Source of the DNA: Acidovorax sp. Leaf191
Lineage (GTDB): Bacteria; Pseudomonadota; Gammaproteobacteria; Burkholderiales; Burkholderiaceae_C
Assembly: GCF_001424425.1 (NCBI RefSeq)
Contig: NZ_LMPT01000019.1
Span: forward strand, 1,259,206 to 1,323,205
DNA: 64,000 nucleotides
Direction: 5' to 3'
Positions within the stretch are counted from its first letter, which is position 1. Each line of letters starts with the position of its first letter. Both the position numbers and the translations under genes were made by a program. Shown in pieces: positions 30,673-38,391 of the stretch. The notes under the pieces were generated by a model. That model searched no databases. It saw nothing but the letters and a program-made list of their open reading frames with translations, and was not told the origin of the DNA.

Positions 30673-30871
30673 CATGAGCAAGTATCTCGACGCAGAAAGC
30701 TAGGCTGTTGCAGGGGAGTCGGGGCGGTTGGTTTTGGCTTCCTGGACATCTGCCCTTGGCGTGCGACGTCGCGACCCTGGGTGAATCCGCATGTCTTTCA
30801 GAAGAAGTCGGTATCCAAAAACCTGTTTATGTTGCCGCAAGTTCCGCAGGTATTTCCTCAAAATTTCGCCA

Positions 30872-31035
30872 GGGATTCTCTGCACGAATCGAGCTGCCAA
30901 GTGTGCGCTGCGGATCGGGATGGAGTGCAAGGCGCAAAACGCAGCCATAGCCGTAGCTATTGCGAGTATTGGCAACGCCGCAGGCCGCCCGAGACCGCAG
31001 ATGCACACGGCGCGATGATTCGTGCAGAGAGTCCC
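30872..31035. repeat. 164-nt centred imperfect palindrome (MITE-like element)
   Basis: The outer arms GGGATTCTCTGCACGAATC (30872-30890) and GATTCGTGCAGAGAGTCCC (31017-31035) pair at 18 of 19 positions. Inner blocks (GTGTG/CACAC region, CTGCGG/CCGCAG, TCGGG/CCCGA) pair about the same centre, and the tip is ATAGC-CGTA-GCTAT (30947-30960). Sum of paired coordinates stays at 61907-61908, so it is one continuous hairpin. No coding frame inside is credible. Region 30673-31047 otherwise holds no supported gene. It could be a non-autonomous mobile element or a large transcribed hairpin. Confidence 0.75.
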
Positions 31036-31047
31036 TAGGAGTCCCCA

Positions 31048-31476
31048 TTGAATCGCCGCATCGTCACCATCTGTTTTGGAATCGCCACATTCGCGATCAT
31101 TGGGGCGTCCTTGGCCCCTCTTTTGCTGCCCGCACCGACAACAAAATGCACACACCTCAGTACACCGGTTCGGTTTACGAGGATTGACAGCTTCCCCGTA
31201 AAGGTCAGTCGAGGCACACGCCAGTTTCCTCTGGTGGAATACAGTTACGTTGCTTCCGGCAAGAGCTATACCAGCACCAATATCTTCTGCGGAGCGAACG
31301 ATAACGTCGTAGTGGACTGGAATAGAGTCGCCCAATTTTTTCATGATGCAAAGAATGGGGTGGACGTGGTGGCTTGGTTTGCCCCCTCCTCACCGGAGTC
31401 GGCATGCATCTCCATAACTTCCGAGTTCCGGTACTCCGTGGTGTCCAGCACATCCGCTCAATGTCGCTCAGACTGA
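31048..31476 (+). CDS. Small membrane-anchored DUF3592-like protein
   Basis: 142 aa, TTG start preceded by AGGAGTCCCCAT, a good ribosome-binding site. One N-terminal hydrophobic segment (VTICFGIATFAIIGASLAPL), then a beta-rich extracytoplasmic part with FPLVEYSYVASGKSYTSTN and VVAWFAPSSPESACI, the pattern of DUF3592 proteins (cysteines in CTH, FCG, ACI, QCR). Similarity to DUF3592 is judged by eye only. The ribosome-binding site overlaps the edge of the 164-nt palindrome, so the hairpin could affect its expression. Base composition is lower in GC than the housekeeping genes. Confidence 0.6.
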   Translation: MNRRIVTICFGIATFAIIGASLAPLLLPAPTTKCTHLSTPVRFTRIDSFPVKVSRGTRQFPLVEYSYVASGKSYTSTNIFCGANDNVVVDWNRVAQFFHDAKNGVDVVAWFAPSSPESACISITSEFRYSVVSSTSAQCRSD

Positions 31477-31650
31477 GGCCGAGGATTCAACGAAGTGGAC
31501 ATGCACGGCAAGCTGGGCAGTTCCGCTCATTTCAACTCCGAGCGTCCGCTCTGCCAGCGCCAAAGGTCGCCTAAATTCAGCGCCAACGCATGCGGCGCTA
31601 CCGCAACTGCCCGGCCAGCCTCCCAAATCCCTGCGCTAGACATTTTAATT

Positions 31651-31669
31651 GAGAATGCATATCATTTGC
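31651..31669. promoter_or_regulatory. Putative Fur box
   Basis: GAGAATGCATATCATTTGC, in the context TTAATT upstream, matches the 19-bp Fur consensus GATAATGATAATCATTATC at 12-13 positions with the dyad AATG...CATT kept. It is 57 bp before the start of the TPR-like/sodA/ZIP cluster. This suggests iron-dependent repression, as known for fumC-orfX-sodA of Pseudomonas. Confidence 0.65.
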
Positions 31670-31725
31670 ATGCCTGAGTACGCCACCTTCGTCCACCGCA
31701 AAAGGCTTCCCCCAGGAGCATTGCC

Positions 31726-32226
31726 ATGGACACCGGCTTACACCCCCGCCCTCACCGACCCGCTGACACCCCCTACCAACCCGCCACGCTGACGCGCTGG
31801 CAGCATGCCGCGCAGCGCGCGCAGTCCGCACAGCAACTGGGTCAGTGGCGCATGGCCATGGCGTACCAGCACCAGGCACTGGCCCTGTCGCTGCAGCTTC
31901 TGGAGCGCACGCCGCCCGCAGGGCATGAAGACGACTGCATTGCTGCCGCCGTGGTCTCGCACCTCAACGTGGCCGACCTGCAGGCAGAGGCCGGGGCGCT
32001 GGCGGACGCCGCCGAGGTGCTGTGCCGTGCCCACGCCCTGTTGCTCAGCCTGATGGCCGACGCGCGCCATGGCGCGGCCCTGCAGCAGGCCGCCTGGCGC
32101 CACAGCCGCGAGACGCATGCCGCGCTGCTGCGGCATGTGCAGGCCCATGGCGCACAGCCCCTGATCACGCAGACCCTGTCGTTGGCCCATGTGGTGCATG
32201 CGGCCGGTGGGGCAGGGCACCACTGA
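31726..32226 (+). CDS. TPR-like protein upstream of Mn-SOD (OrfX-like)
   Basis: 166 aa, ATG preceded by CAGGAG. Ala/Leu/His-rich helical protein; LTRWQHAAQRAQSAQQLGQW, then RMAMAYQHQALALSLQLL and DLQAEAGALADAAEVLCRAH form two or three TPR-like helix pairs. No signal peptide. It occupies the place of the small orfX gene in Fur-regulated fumC-orfX-sodA operons; I infer a related role but the function is not known. It lies between a Fur box and sodA (93 bp downstream). Confidence 0.65.
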   Translation: MDTGLHPRPHRPADTPYQPATLTRWQHAAQRAQSAQQLGQWRMAMAYQHQALALSLQLLERTPPAGHEDDCIAAAVVSHLNVADLQAEAGALADAAEVLCRAHALLLSLMADARHGAALQQAAWRHSRETHAALLRHVQAHGAQPLITQTLSLAHVVHAAGGAGHH

Positions 32227-32319
32227 ATCCTGTCCTCTTTCTCGCGCTGTGCCTGTTCGCGGTCGCTGCACTACGTTCGCCGCGCTTTTTCCCCAACTTT
32301 TTTGCCTTTCAAGGACACC

Positions 32320-32943
<624 letters not shown>

Positions 32944-33043
32944 CAGGTCCATCAGGGCCGTACACGCCACACCGCAGCCCGGCAATCGACCCGCTCTGTA
33001 CCGCCCCCTGATCAATCCAGCCCGACTGACCCCAGGAGCCACC

Positions 33044-33997
33044 ATGCCCACCCCGCCCACCTCCCTGACGTCGCCGGACACGGCGGATGAACCGATGCTG
33101 CCCGCTGAGCCTGGCGCGCGCAGCGACGCTGCCTTGCACTGGCGGCAGTGGATCGGGCTGGGCATCGTCCTGCTCGGTGTGGTCGCGGCGTTCGCCCAGG
33201 TGTGGGCCTGGATTGCCAACCAGCCTGTGGTGCTGGGCGCCCTGTGGGGCGGGCTGGCTGCGGCGCTGGCCACGGCGCTGGGCACCTTGCCGGTGATGCT
33301 GTCGCAGCGGCTGTCCGAGCGCACGCAGGACACGCTGTTCGGCTTTGGCGCGGGCGTGATGCTGGCGGCGTGTTCGTTCTCGCTGATCATTCCGGGCATC
33401 CAGGCAGCGCGCGCTGGCGGCGCGGGGGTCTGGGGCGCGGGCGGCACGGTAGGGGCGGCCATCCTGCTGGGGGGGCTGGTGTTGCTGCTGATGGAGCGGT
33501 TGCTGCCGCACGAGCATTTCATCAAGGGGGTGGAGGGCGCGCAGGCATCGCGCACCCTGCGGCGCACCTGGCTGTTCGTCTTTGCCATCGGCCTGCACAA
33601 CCTGCCCGAGGGCCTGGCGATCGGCGTGGCCTATGCCGGCGGCGACGCACTGCGCGCGAGCGCCCTGGCCACGGGCATCGCGATCCAGGATGTGCCCGAG
33701 GGCCTGGTGGTGGCCGTGGCGCTGCTCGCTGCCGGGTACCGCCGTTCGCTGGCGGTGGGGCTGGGCATGGCGTCGGGCCTGGTGGAGCCCGTGGGCGCCG
33801 TGCTGGGCGCAGCGGTGGTCAGCTATTCCGCCAGTCTGCTGCCCTGGGGCCTGGGCTTTGCGGCGGGTGCCATGCTCTTTGTGATCAGCCACGAGATCAT
33901 TCCCGAGTCCCACCGCAAGGGGCACGAGGCCTGGGCCACGGGCGGGCTGATGGTGGGGTTTGTGATCATGATGCTGCTGGATACAGCCTTGGGTTGA
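33044..33997 (+). CDS. ZIP family divalent metal transporter
   Basis: 317 aa, ATG preceded by CCAGGAGCC. Soluble N-terminal 30 residues, then about eight hydrophobic segments. ZIP signatures: helix IV FAIGLHNLPEGLAIGVAY (HNxPEG) and helix V IAIQDVPEGLVVAVAL (QDxPEG in place of HNxPEG), plus SHEIIPESHRKGHE. Imports metals such as zinc, manganese or iron; the variant helix V and the sodA/Fur context favour iron or manganese, as inference. It starts 100 bp after sodA and may be in the same transcript. The family A repeat after the stop may end it. Confidence 0.88.
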   Translation: MPTPPTSLTSPDTADEPMLPAEPGARSDAALHWRQWIGLGIVLLGVVAAFAQVWAWIANQPVVLGALWGGLAAALATALGTLPVMLSQRLSERTQDTLFGFGAGVMLAACSFSLIIPGIQAARAGGAGVWGAGGTVGAAILLGGLVLLLMERLLPHEHFIKGVEGAQASRTLRRTWLFVFAIGLHNLPEGLAIGVAYAGGDALRASALATGIAIQDVPEGLVVAVALLAAGYRRSLAVGLGMASGLVEPVGAVLGAAVVSYSASLLPWGLGFAAGAMLFVISHEIIPESHRKGHEAWATGGLMVGFVIMMLLDTALG

Positions 33998-34005
33998 ATG
34001 CTACA

Positions 34006-34050
34006 TTTTTTATAGCTGTCAGCGCTTGCTGGAAAGGCGATAGGGCCGGT
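34006..34050 (+). repeat. Dispersed intergenic repeat, family A copy 3
   Basis: TTTTTATAGCTGTCAGCGC, then TTGCTGGAAAGGCGATAGGG and CCGG. It lies 9 bp after the ZIP gene stop, between convergent genes. Stem is less perfect than in copies 1 and 4. Confidence 0.7.
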
Positions 34051-34122
34051 TTTGATGCTGCATGGTGGCGATATCGGCATTGCCCCTAGGCATTTGCATT
34101 GCTTGGAGCAGGGCTTGGGCAC

Positions 34123-35352
34123 TCACCCAAAGAACCAGTAGCACACCGCAATGGCCGCCACCACCCCGGCCAGTTCTGCCAGCAGCGCGCAGCCCACCGC
34201 GTGGCGGGCGCGCTGGATGCCCACGGCCCCGAAGTACACCGCCAGCACGTAGAACGTGGTTTCGGTGCTGCCCTGGATGATGGCGGCGGCCAGGGCCGCA
34301 AAGCTGTCCACGCCGTGCGTCTGCATGGTCTCGATGAGCATGGCGCGCGCCGCGCTGCCTGAAAACGGCTTGACCAGGGCGGTGGGCAGGGCGTCCACAA
34401 AGCGGGTGTCGGCACCCAGTTCGGTCACGCACCAGCGGATGCCGTCCAGCACGTAGCCCAGCGCGCCCGAGGCGCGGAACACCCCCACGGCGCAGAGCAT
34501 GGCCACCAGGTAGGGCAGCAAGCCCTTGGCCACATCGAAGCCCTCGCGCGCGCCTTCGATGAAAGCCTCGTACACAGCCACCTTGCGCCAGGCGCCGATC
34601 GCGACAAAGGCGACGATGAGCGCAAACAGCGTGAGGTTGCCCAGCAGCGACGACAGCTGCGCCAGCGCCGCGCCGCTGAGCGTGGCCAACAGCGCCATGA
34701 AGCCACCCAGCAGCAGCGCCACAGGCAGCAAGTAGGCCAGCACCACCGTGCTCCACAGCGGCAGCCGCTGTACCACCGCCACGCTGACCAGCCCCACCAG
34801 CGTGGACGCGGACGTGGCCAGCAGGATGGGCAGGAACACCAGCGTCGGGTCCGGCGCGCCCTGCTGCATGCGGTACATGAAGATGGTCACCGGCAGCAGC
34901 GTGAGGGACGACGCGTTGAGCACCAAAAACAGGATCTGGGCATTGGTGGCGGTGTCGGGCTCGGGGTTCAGCTCCTGCAGCGCCTTCATGGCCTTGAGGC
35001 CCATGGGCGTGGCGGCGTTGTCCAGCCCCAGCGCGTTGGCGGCAAAGTTCAGCGTCATCAGGCCCAGGGCCGGGTGGCCGCCGGGCACCCCCGGCATCAG
35101 CTTGGCGAACAGCGGCGCCAGCCACCGCGCCAGCGCATCGACGATGCCGGCCTTCTCGGCAATGCGCAGGAACCCCAGCCACAGCGTGAGCGTGCCGAAC
35201 AGCAGCACCATCACCTCGACCGACAGCTTGGCCATGGCGAACAGGGCTTCCACCATGGCCGCGAAGATCTGCGCGTTGCCGCCCACCAGCCATTGCGCCA
35301 GCGCGGCCACGGCCGCCGTCAGAAAAAAGCCCAGCCACAGGGTATTGAGCAT
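34123..35352 (-). CDS. Nucleoside recognition (Gate) domain membrane protein, SpmA/SpmB-like
   Basis: 409 aa from MLNTLWLGFFLTAAVAAL. Two homologous halves, each with a Gate domain: residues about 40-200 (TLTLWLGFLRIAEKAG; NALGLDNAATPMGLKAM) and about 260-409 (AYEAFIEGAREGFDVAKGLLP; STETTFYVLAVYF), the same order as SpmA and SpmB of spore formers fused into one chain. Around ten hydrophobic segments. Substrate is unknown; the domain is linked to nucleoside or small-molecule transport. In-frame upstream ATGs at 35424 and 35529 exist; 35424 has a slightly better AGAAAG site, so the N-terminus is uncertain by 24 residues. Confidence 0.85.
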   Translation of the reverse strand: MLNTLWLGFFLTAAVAALAQWLVGGNAQIFAAMVEALFAMAKLSVEVMVLLFGTLTLWLGFLRIAEKAGIVDALARWLAPLFAKLMPGVPGGHPALGLMTLNFAANALGLDNAATPMGLKAMKALQELNPEPDTATNAQILFLVLNASSLTLLPVTIFMYRMQQGAPDPTLVFLPILLATSASTLVGLVSVAVVQRLPLWSTVVLAYLLPVALLLGGFMALLATLSGAALAQLSSLLGNLTLFALIVAFVAIGAWRKVAVYEAFIEGAREGFDVAKGLLPYLVAMLCAVGVFRASGALGYVLDGIRWCVTELGADTRFVDALPTALVKPFSGSAARAMLIETMQTHGVDSFAALAAAIIQGSTETTFYVLAVYFGAVGIQRARHAVGCALLAELAGVVAAIAVCYWFFG

Positions 35353-35663
35353 CAGGAGTCCGTCATTCCAGGGAAGTGGGTTGGTCGCGTAAAGAGCGGG
35401 GGTGCCTAGCAATGGACTTTTCATCCGCTGCTTTCTGTCTGCCTGCTTGTCTATTTGCCTTTCTGCGAGGTTACCTTTCCTTGTGCAGGGCAGGGTCTGG
35501 CGGCGTGGCACCAGGGCAACGGTGGCCACAGTGGTACCCTATAGGGTTCGGTTCCGTTCACCGCAGGCGGCTTTTTACAGCCTGTGTCCTGCGCTGACGC
35601 AGAGCCGCCCGTACAAGGCGCCCCGGCGCGCCGCACACCAACACCAAGGAAAAGAGGTCCATC
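35353..35663. other. Divergent intergenic region with a 12-bp palindrome
   Basis: 311 bp between the Gate protein (minus) and the YebC-family gene (plus). The perfect palindrome ACCCTATAGGGT (35536-35547) contains a -10-like CTATAG and lies about 117 bp before the YebC start, so it may be an operator overlapping a promoter. No gene or other structure was seen. Confidence 0.45.
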
Positions 35664-36377
35664 ATGGGCGCGCAGTGGAAGGCAAAGGGCAAGGCGTTGG
35701 TCGCCGATGCCAAGGGCAAGCTGTTTGGCAAGCTGGTCAAGGAAATCACCGTGGCCGCACGCGGCGGCGCCGACCCCGCCAGTAACTCGCGGCTGCGCCT
35801 GGTGGTCGAGCAGGCCCGCAAGGTGTCCATGCCCAAGGACACGCTCGAGCGCGCCATCAAGAAGGGCTCGGGCACCGGTGCCGACGCGGTCAACTACGAA
35901 CGCGTGATCTACGAAGGCTTCGCGCCCCACCAGGTCGCCGTGATGGTCGAATGCCTGACCGACAACGTCAACCGCACCGCCCCTGAAATGCGCGTGCTGT
36001 TCCGCAAGGGCCAACTGGGCACCTCGGGCTCGGTGGCGTGGGACTTCAACCACGTCGGCATGATCGAGGCCGAACCCGCCAACGCCGATGCCGACCCCGA
36101 ACTGGCCGCCATCGAAGCGGGTGCGCAGGACTTCGAAGCCGGTGACGAAGAAGGCACCACCACCTTCTGGACCGACCCGACCGACCTGGACCTGGTGAGC
36201 CGTGCCTTGCCCGCCCACGGCTTTACCGTGCTGTCGGCCAAGCTGGGCTACAAGCCCAAGAACCCGGTGAACCCCGCCAGCCTGAGCGCCGAGCAGCTCG
36301 AAGAGGTCGAAGCGTTCCTGGCGGCCATCGACGGCAACGACGATGTGCAGAACGTGTTCGTGAGCCTGGGCGCGTGA
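35664..36377 (+). CDS. YebC/PmpR family regulatory protein
   Basis: 237 aa, three-domain YebC fold: N-terminal basic helices ([35 protein letters not shown]), [40 protein letters not shown], and [19 protein letters not shown]. Most members were annotated as DNA-binding transcription regulators; recent reports link some to ribosomes translating proline-rich stretches. The shorter N-terminal variant here differs from classical E. coli YebC (MAGHSKWANI), so it may be the second paralogue found in betaproteobacteria. The J-domain gene follows 83 bp later. Confidence 0.9.
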   Translation: MGAQWKAKGKALVADAKGKLFGKLVKEITVAARGGADPASNSRLRLVVEQARKVSMPKDTLERAIKKGSGTGADAVNYERVIYEGFAPHQVAVMVECLTDNVNRTAPEMRVLFRKGQLGTSGSVAWDFNHVGMIEAEPANADADPELAAIEAGAQDFEAGDEEGTTTFWTDPTDLDLVSRALPAHGFTVLSAKLGYKPKNPVNPASLSAEQLEEVEAFLAAIDGNDDVQNVFVSLGA

Positions 36378-36460
36378 AGCAGCGCGCTGCAGCGTTCACC
36401 GCCTGCCCGGCGCGGGCTGCCTGCCGCGCAGGGGCCGGCGCACATGGAGAGGGCTGATTC

Positions 36461-36790
36461 ATGACCGCAGACCACTACGCAGCGCTCGGGCTCGCGCCCA
36501 ACGCGTCGCTGGCGGACATCAAGAAGGCCTTTCGCCAGAAGGCGTCGTTCTACCACCCGGACCGCAACGACGCGCCCGACGCCGCACAGCGGTTCCAGGC
36601 GGTGCAAAAGGCCTACGAGGTGCTGTCGGACGACACCGCCCGCCAGGCCTACGACGACAACCGCCGCCGCAACCTGCTGGACGACCCGCTGCAGACCGCG
36701 CAGGAAATCTGGCAGACCTACGCCCGCGACATTCTTTCCTCGTCGTCCTCTTCGTCCTCGTCTTCATCTTCCTCTTTGCCCGTTCAGTGA
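36461..36790 (+). CDS. Small J-domain protein with poly-serine tail
   Basis: 109 aa. Residues 4-68 are a J domain (HYAALGLAPNASLADIKKAF, catalytic HPD in YHPDRND, then QKAYEVLSDDTARQAYDDNR), which stimulates Hsp70/DnaK ATPase. There is no Gly/Phe or zinc-finger region, so it is a class III J protein. Residues about 93-105 are 13 consecutive Ser, encoded by mixed TCN codons. The stop codon overlaps the next start (GTGA), so the next gene is translationally coupled. It is the first gene of a compact run of three unknown proteins, which may be its clients or partners. Confidence 0.88.
   Translation: MTADHYAALGLAPNASLADIKKAFRQKASFYHPDRNDAPDAAQRFQAVQKAYEVLSDDTARQAYDDNRRRNLLDDPLQTAQEIWQTYARDILSSSSSSSSSSSSSLPVQ
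36737..36775 (+). repeat. Trinucleotide (TCN) tract encoding 13 serines
   Basis: Thirteen in-frame Ser codons (TCC, TCG, TCT, TCA), almost pure pyrimidine with interspersed G, at the 3' end of the J-domain gene. It ends 12 bp before the start of the next gene. Length could vary between strains by slippage in steps of one residue. Confidence 0.8.
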
Positions 36791-37365
36791 AACTTTCTCC
36801 CTACTTCTATGACCTGCGTTCGGCCTACCAGGCCGAGCTCGACGATCTGGTGTCCGACTCCGAAGGCAAGGACGTGCTGCGCAAGCGCCTGGCCGAAAAG
36901 CGCAATGAAATCGCCTTCCTGGTGCAGATGATGGAGCTGGCGCCCGAGATGGTGGCGGTGGCCTTTCACCAGGGCTTTCGGTTTGCAAAACCGGCGGCGG
37001 TGGAGCACCTGCTGGGCCTGCCCCAGGATGAACTGCCCGACTGGCACAGCCTGACCCACGCCGTCACGCTGGAACCCTGGGCGCAGAGCCTGGCGCAAAC
37101 CGTGTTGCGCGAGCCGCAGGGCGCGCGGTTTCTGGCGGTGGCCGCCGGGCTCGAATACACGCTGCTGCACGCCCGCATGGCCCCCGCCGCGCAGGCTGCA
37201 GACGCCGATGGCGACGACGCCGAAGACGGTGAAGACGCCGCGGAACACGACGACGACTTCAACACCCTGAGCGCCGACGACGCGGCAGACCCGCAAAACA
37301 GCCGCACGCGCGAAGAGGCCAGCTCCAACTGGCTGTCGGACGTCGGCTTCGACCGGAAGGATTGA
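36787..37365 (+). CDS. Unrecognised acidic protein coupled to the J-domain gene
   Basis: 192 aa, GTG start overlapping the preceding stop. N-terminal two thirds are helical (YFYDLRSAYQAELDDLVSDS, RLAEKRNEIAFLVQMMELAP, AAVEHLLGLPQDELPDWHSL). The last 60 residues are strongly acidic and Ala/Asp-rich (ADADGDDAEDGEDAAEHDDD), then a short conserved-looking end SSNWLSDVGFDRKD. No cysteine-based, transmembrane or catalytic motif. I do not recognise a family. Its position, fused by overlap to a J-domain protein, suggests a DnaK-related partner or client. Confidence 0.7.
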   Translation: MKLSPYFYDLRSAYQAELDDLVSDSEGKDVLRKRLAEKRNEIAFLVQMMELAPEMVAVAFHQGFRFAKPAAVEHLLGLPQDELPDWHSLTHAVTLEPWAQSLAQTVLREPQGARFLAVAAGLEYTLLHARMAPAAQAADADGDDAEDGEDAAEHDDDFNTLSADDAADPQNSRTREEASSNWLSDVGFDRKD

Positions 37366-37366
37366 G

Positions 37367-37463
37367 CCCCCCCTGAGGCGCTGCGCGCCTTACCCCCGTG
37401 GGGGGACGCCTCCGGTGGACCGGCTAAGCCGGATCCACGGTGGCGCTGGCGATGGACGCGCGC
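37367..37463 (+). repeat. Dispersed intergenic repeat, family B copy 3
   Basis: CCCCCCCTGAGGCGCTGCGC, then GCCTTACCCCCGTGGGGGG, ACGCCTCCGGTGGACCGGC, TAAGCCGGATCCACGG. It starts right after the stop codon of the 192-aa protein gene. Differs from copy 2 by scattered changes that keep the pairing (CCCCCG/GGGGG and CCGGC/GCCGG). Confidence 0.8.
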
Positions 37464-37521
37464 CGGTCTCGGGCGCGTTCTGGAAACGACGAGACATTCT
37501 CTTGAGAGCTGAGGTACGACC

Positions 37522-38289
37522 ATGAGCAACGACAGCAACAACACCCACCTGGCCCTGATCACCAAGACCACCAGCCTGATTGCGGCGGGTGACATCGTGG
37601 GCGCAGAGTCGGCGCTGGCCGAGCTGGCCGACACCGACGGCGACGGCGCGCTGATGGTGGTGCTGGACCAGCTCGCGCCCAAGGACATCCTGGCGGTGAT
37701 GCGCGAGTACGACGACTCCAAGGCCTCGGTGGTGAACCTGCTGGTCACGCCCGAGCAGTTCGCGCGCGCGATGGTGCTGGAAAAACAATACAAGGACCTC
37801 ACGCACACGCACCTGCGCAACATGGTCAATGCGGTGGTCTTCCGCGACGACGCGGACCCGGTGGAATTCCTCACCGCCATTGGCGACCTGGAAGGCGGCG
37901 CCGAGGCGCTGGCCAACTACTTCGCCGAGAAGTGGAGTCGCATCGAGGCGTTTGCCCGCACCGGCACCTTCGACGCGGTCGAAGACTACGGCGTCACGCT
38001 CACCGACGATGAACTGCTGGCGTCCGGCTATGTGCAGCCCCGCGTCGACCAGGACGAGGTCGCCGACCGCGACTGGATGCAGATGGCCTGGCTGCTGCGC
38101 TACGAATGCCGCGACCTGTTCATCGAAATGCTGCTGGTGCTGCGCGCCAAGGCCCGGGCGTTCGACCTGGGCCTGGAGGAGGGCGACGAGCCCGCCGAAG
38201 AGGACGATGGCAAGTTCGAAACCAGCGAGACCGACCGCGGCAAGGCCACACCGGCTGCGCGGGCCTCGGATGAAGAATCCGCTATCTAG
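37522..38289 (+). CDS. Unrecognised acidic helical protein
   Basis: 255 aa, ATG preceded by GAGGTACGACC. Acidic throughout. Segments such as TKTTSLIAAGDIVGAESALA, LDQLAPKDILAVMREYDDSK and NLLVTPEQFARAMVLEKQYK look like a helical repeat protein. LAPKDILAVM and TPEQFARAMVLEKQ resemble MgtE_N/TPR-like packing but are not diagnostic. The C-terminal 45 residues are disordered and charged. No signal peptide or membrane span. Third gene in the J-domain run, but separated by a family B repeat from the second. Function unknown. Confidence 0.7.
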   Translation: MSNDSNNTHLALITKTTSLIAAGDIVGAESALAELADTDGDGALMVVLDQLAPKDILAVMREYDDSKASVVNLLVTPEQFARAMVLEKQYKDLTHTHLRNMVNAVVFRDDADPVEFLTAIGDLEGGAEALANYFAEKWSRIEAFARTGTFDAVEDYGVTLTDDELLASGYVQPRVDQDEVADRDWMQMAWLLRYECRDLFIEMLLVLRAKARAFDLGLEEGDEPAEEDDGKFETSETDRGKATPAARASDEESAI

Positions 38290-38290
38290 A

Positions 38291-38352
38291 TGGCAACCCC
38301 CTGTGGCGGGGCGGCCCTTGCGCGGCGGCCCTGGCTGGGGCCGCGCCAGTTT
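38291..38352 (+). repeat. Dispersed intergenic repeat, family B copy 4 (partial)
   Basis: GCAACCCCCTGTGGCGGGGC, then GGCCCTTGCGCGGCGGCCC, TGGCTGGGGCCGCGCCAGTT. It shares its ends with copies 1 and 2 but lacks the central part, so it looks like a deletion derivative. Confidence 0.7.
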
Positions 38353-38391
38353 CGTGACACCGCGACGACGCGCAGCGCGATGGAAACCTGA

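Noticed and set aside
30791..31018. 75-aa plus-strand frame inside the palindrome region
   Set aside because: Arg/Cys-rich, with most of its length inside the inverted repeat; no ribosome-binding site and no similarity to a known protein.
30700..31344. 214-aa minus-strand frame over the palindrome region
   Set aside because: It crosses the hairpin and the DUF3592-like gene, has no ribosome-binding site and no domain; a stretch RIPGEILRKYLRNLRQHKQV looked transposase-like but could not be supported.
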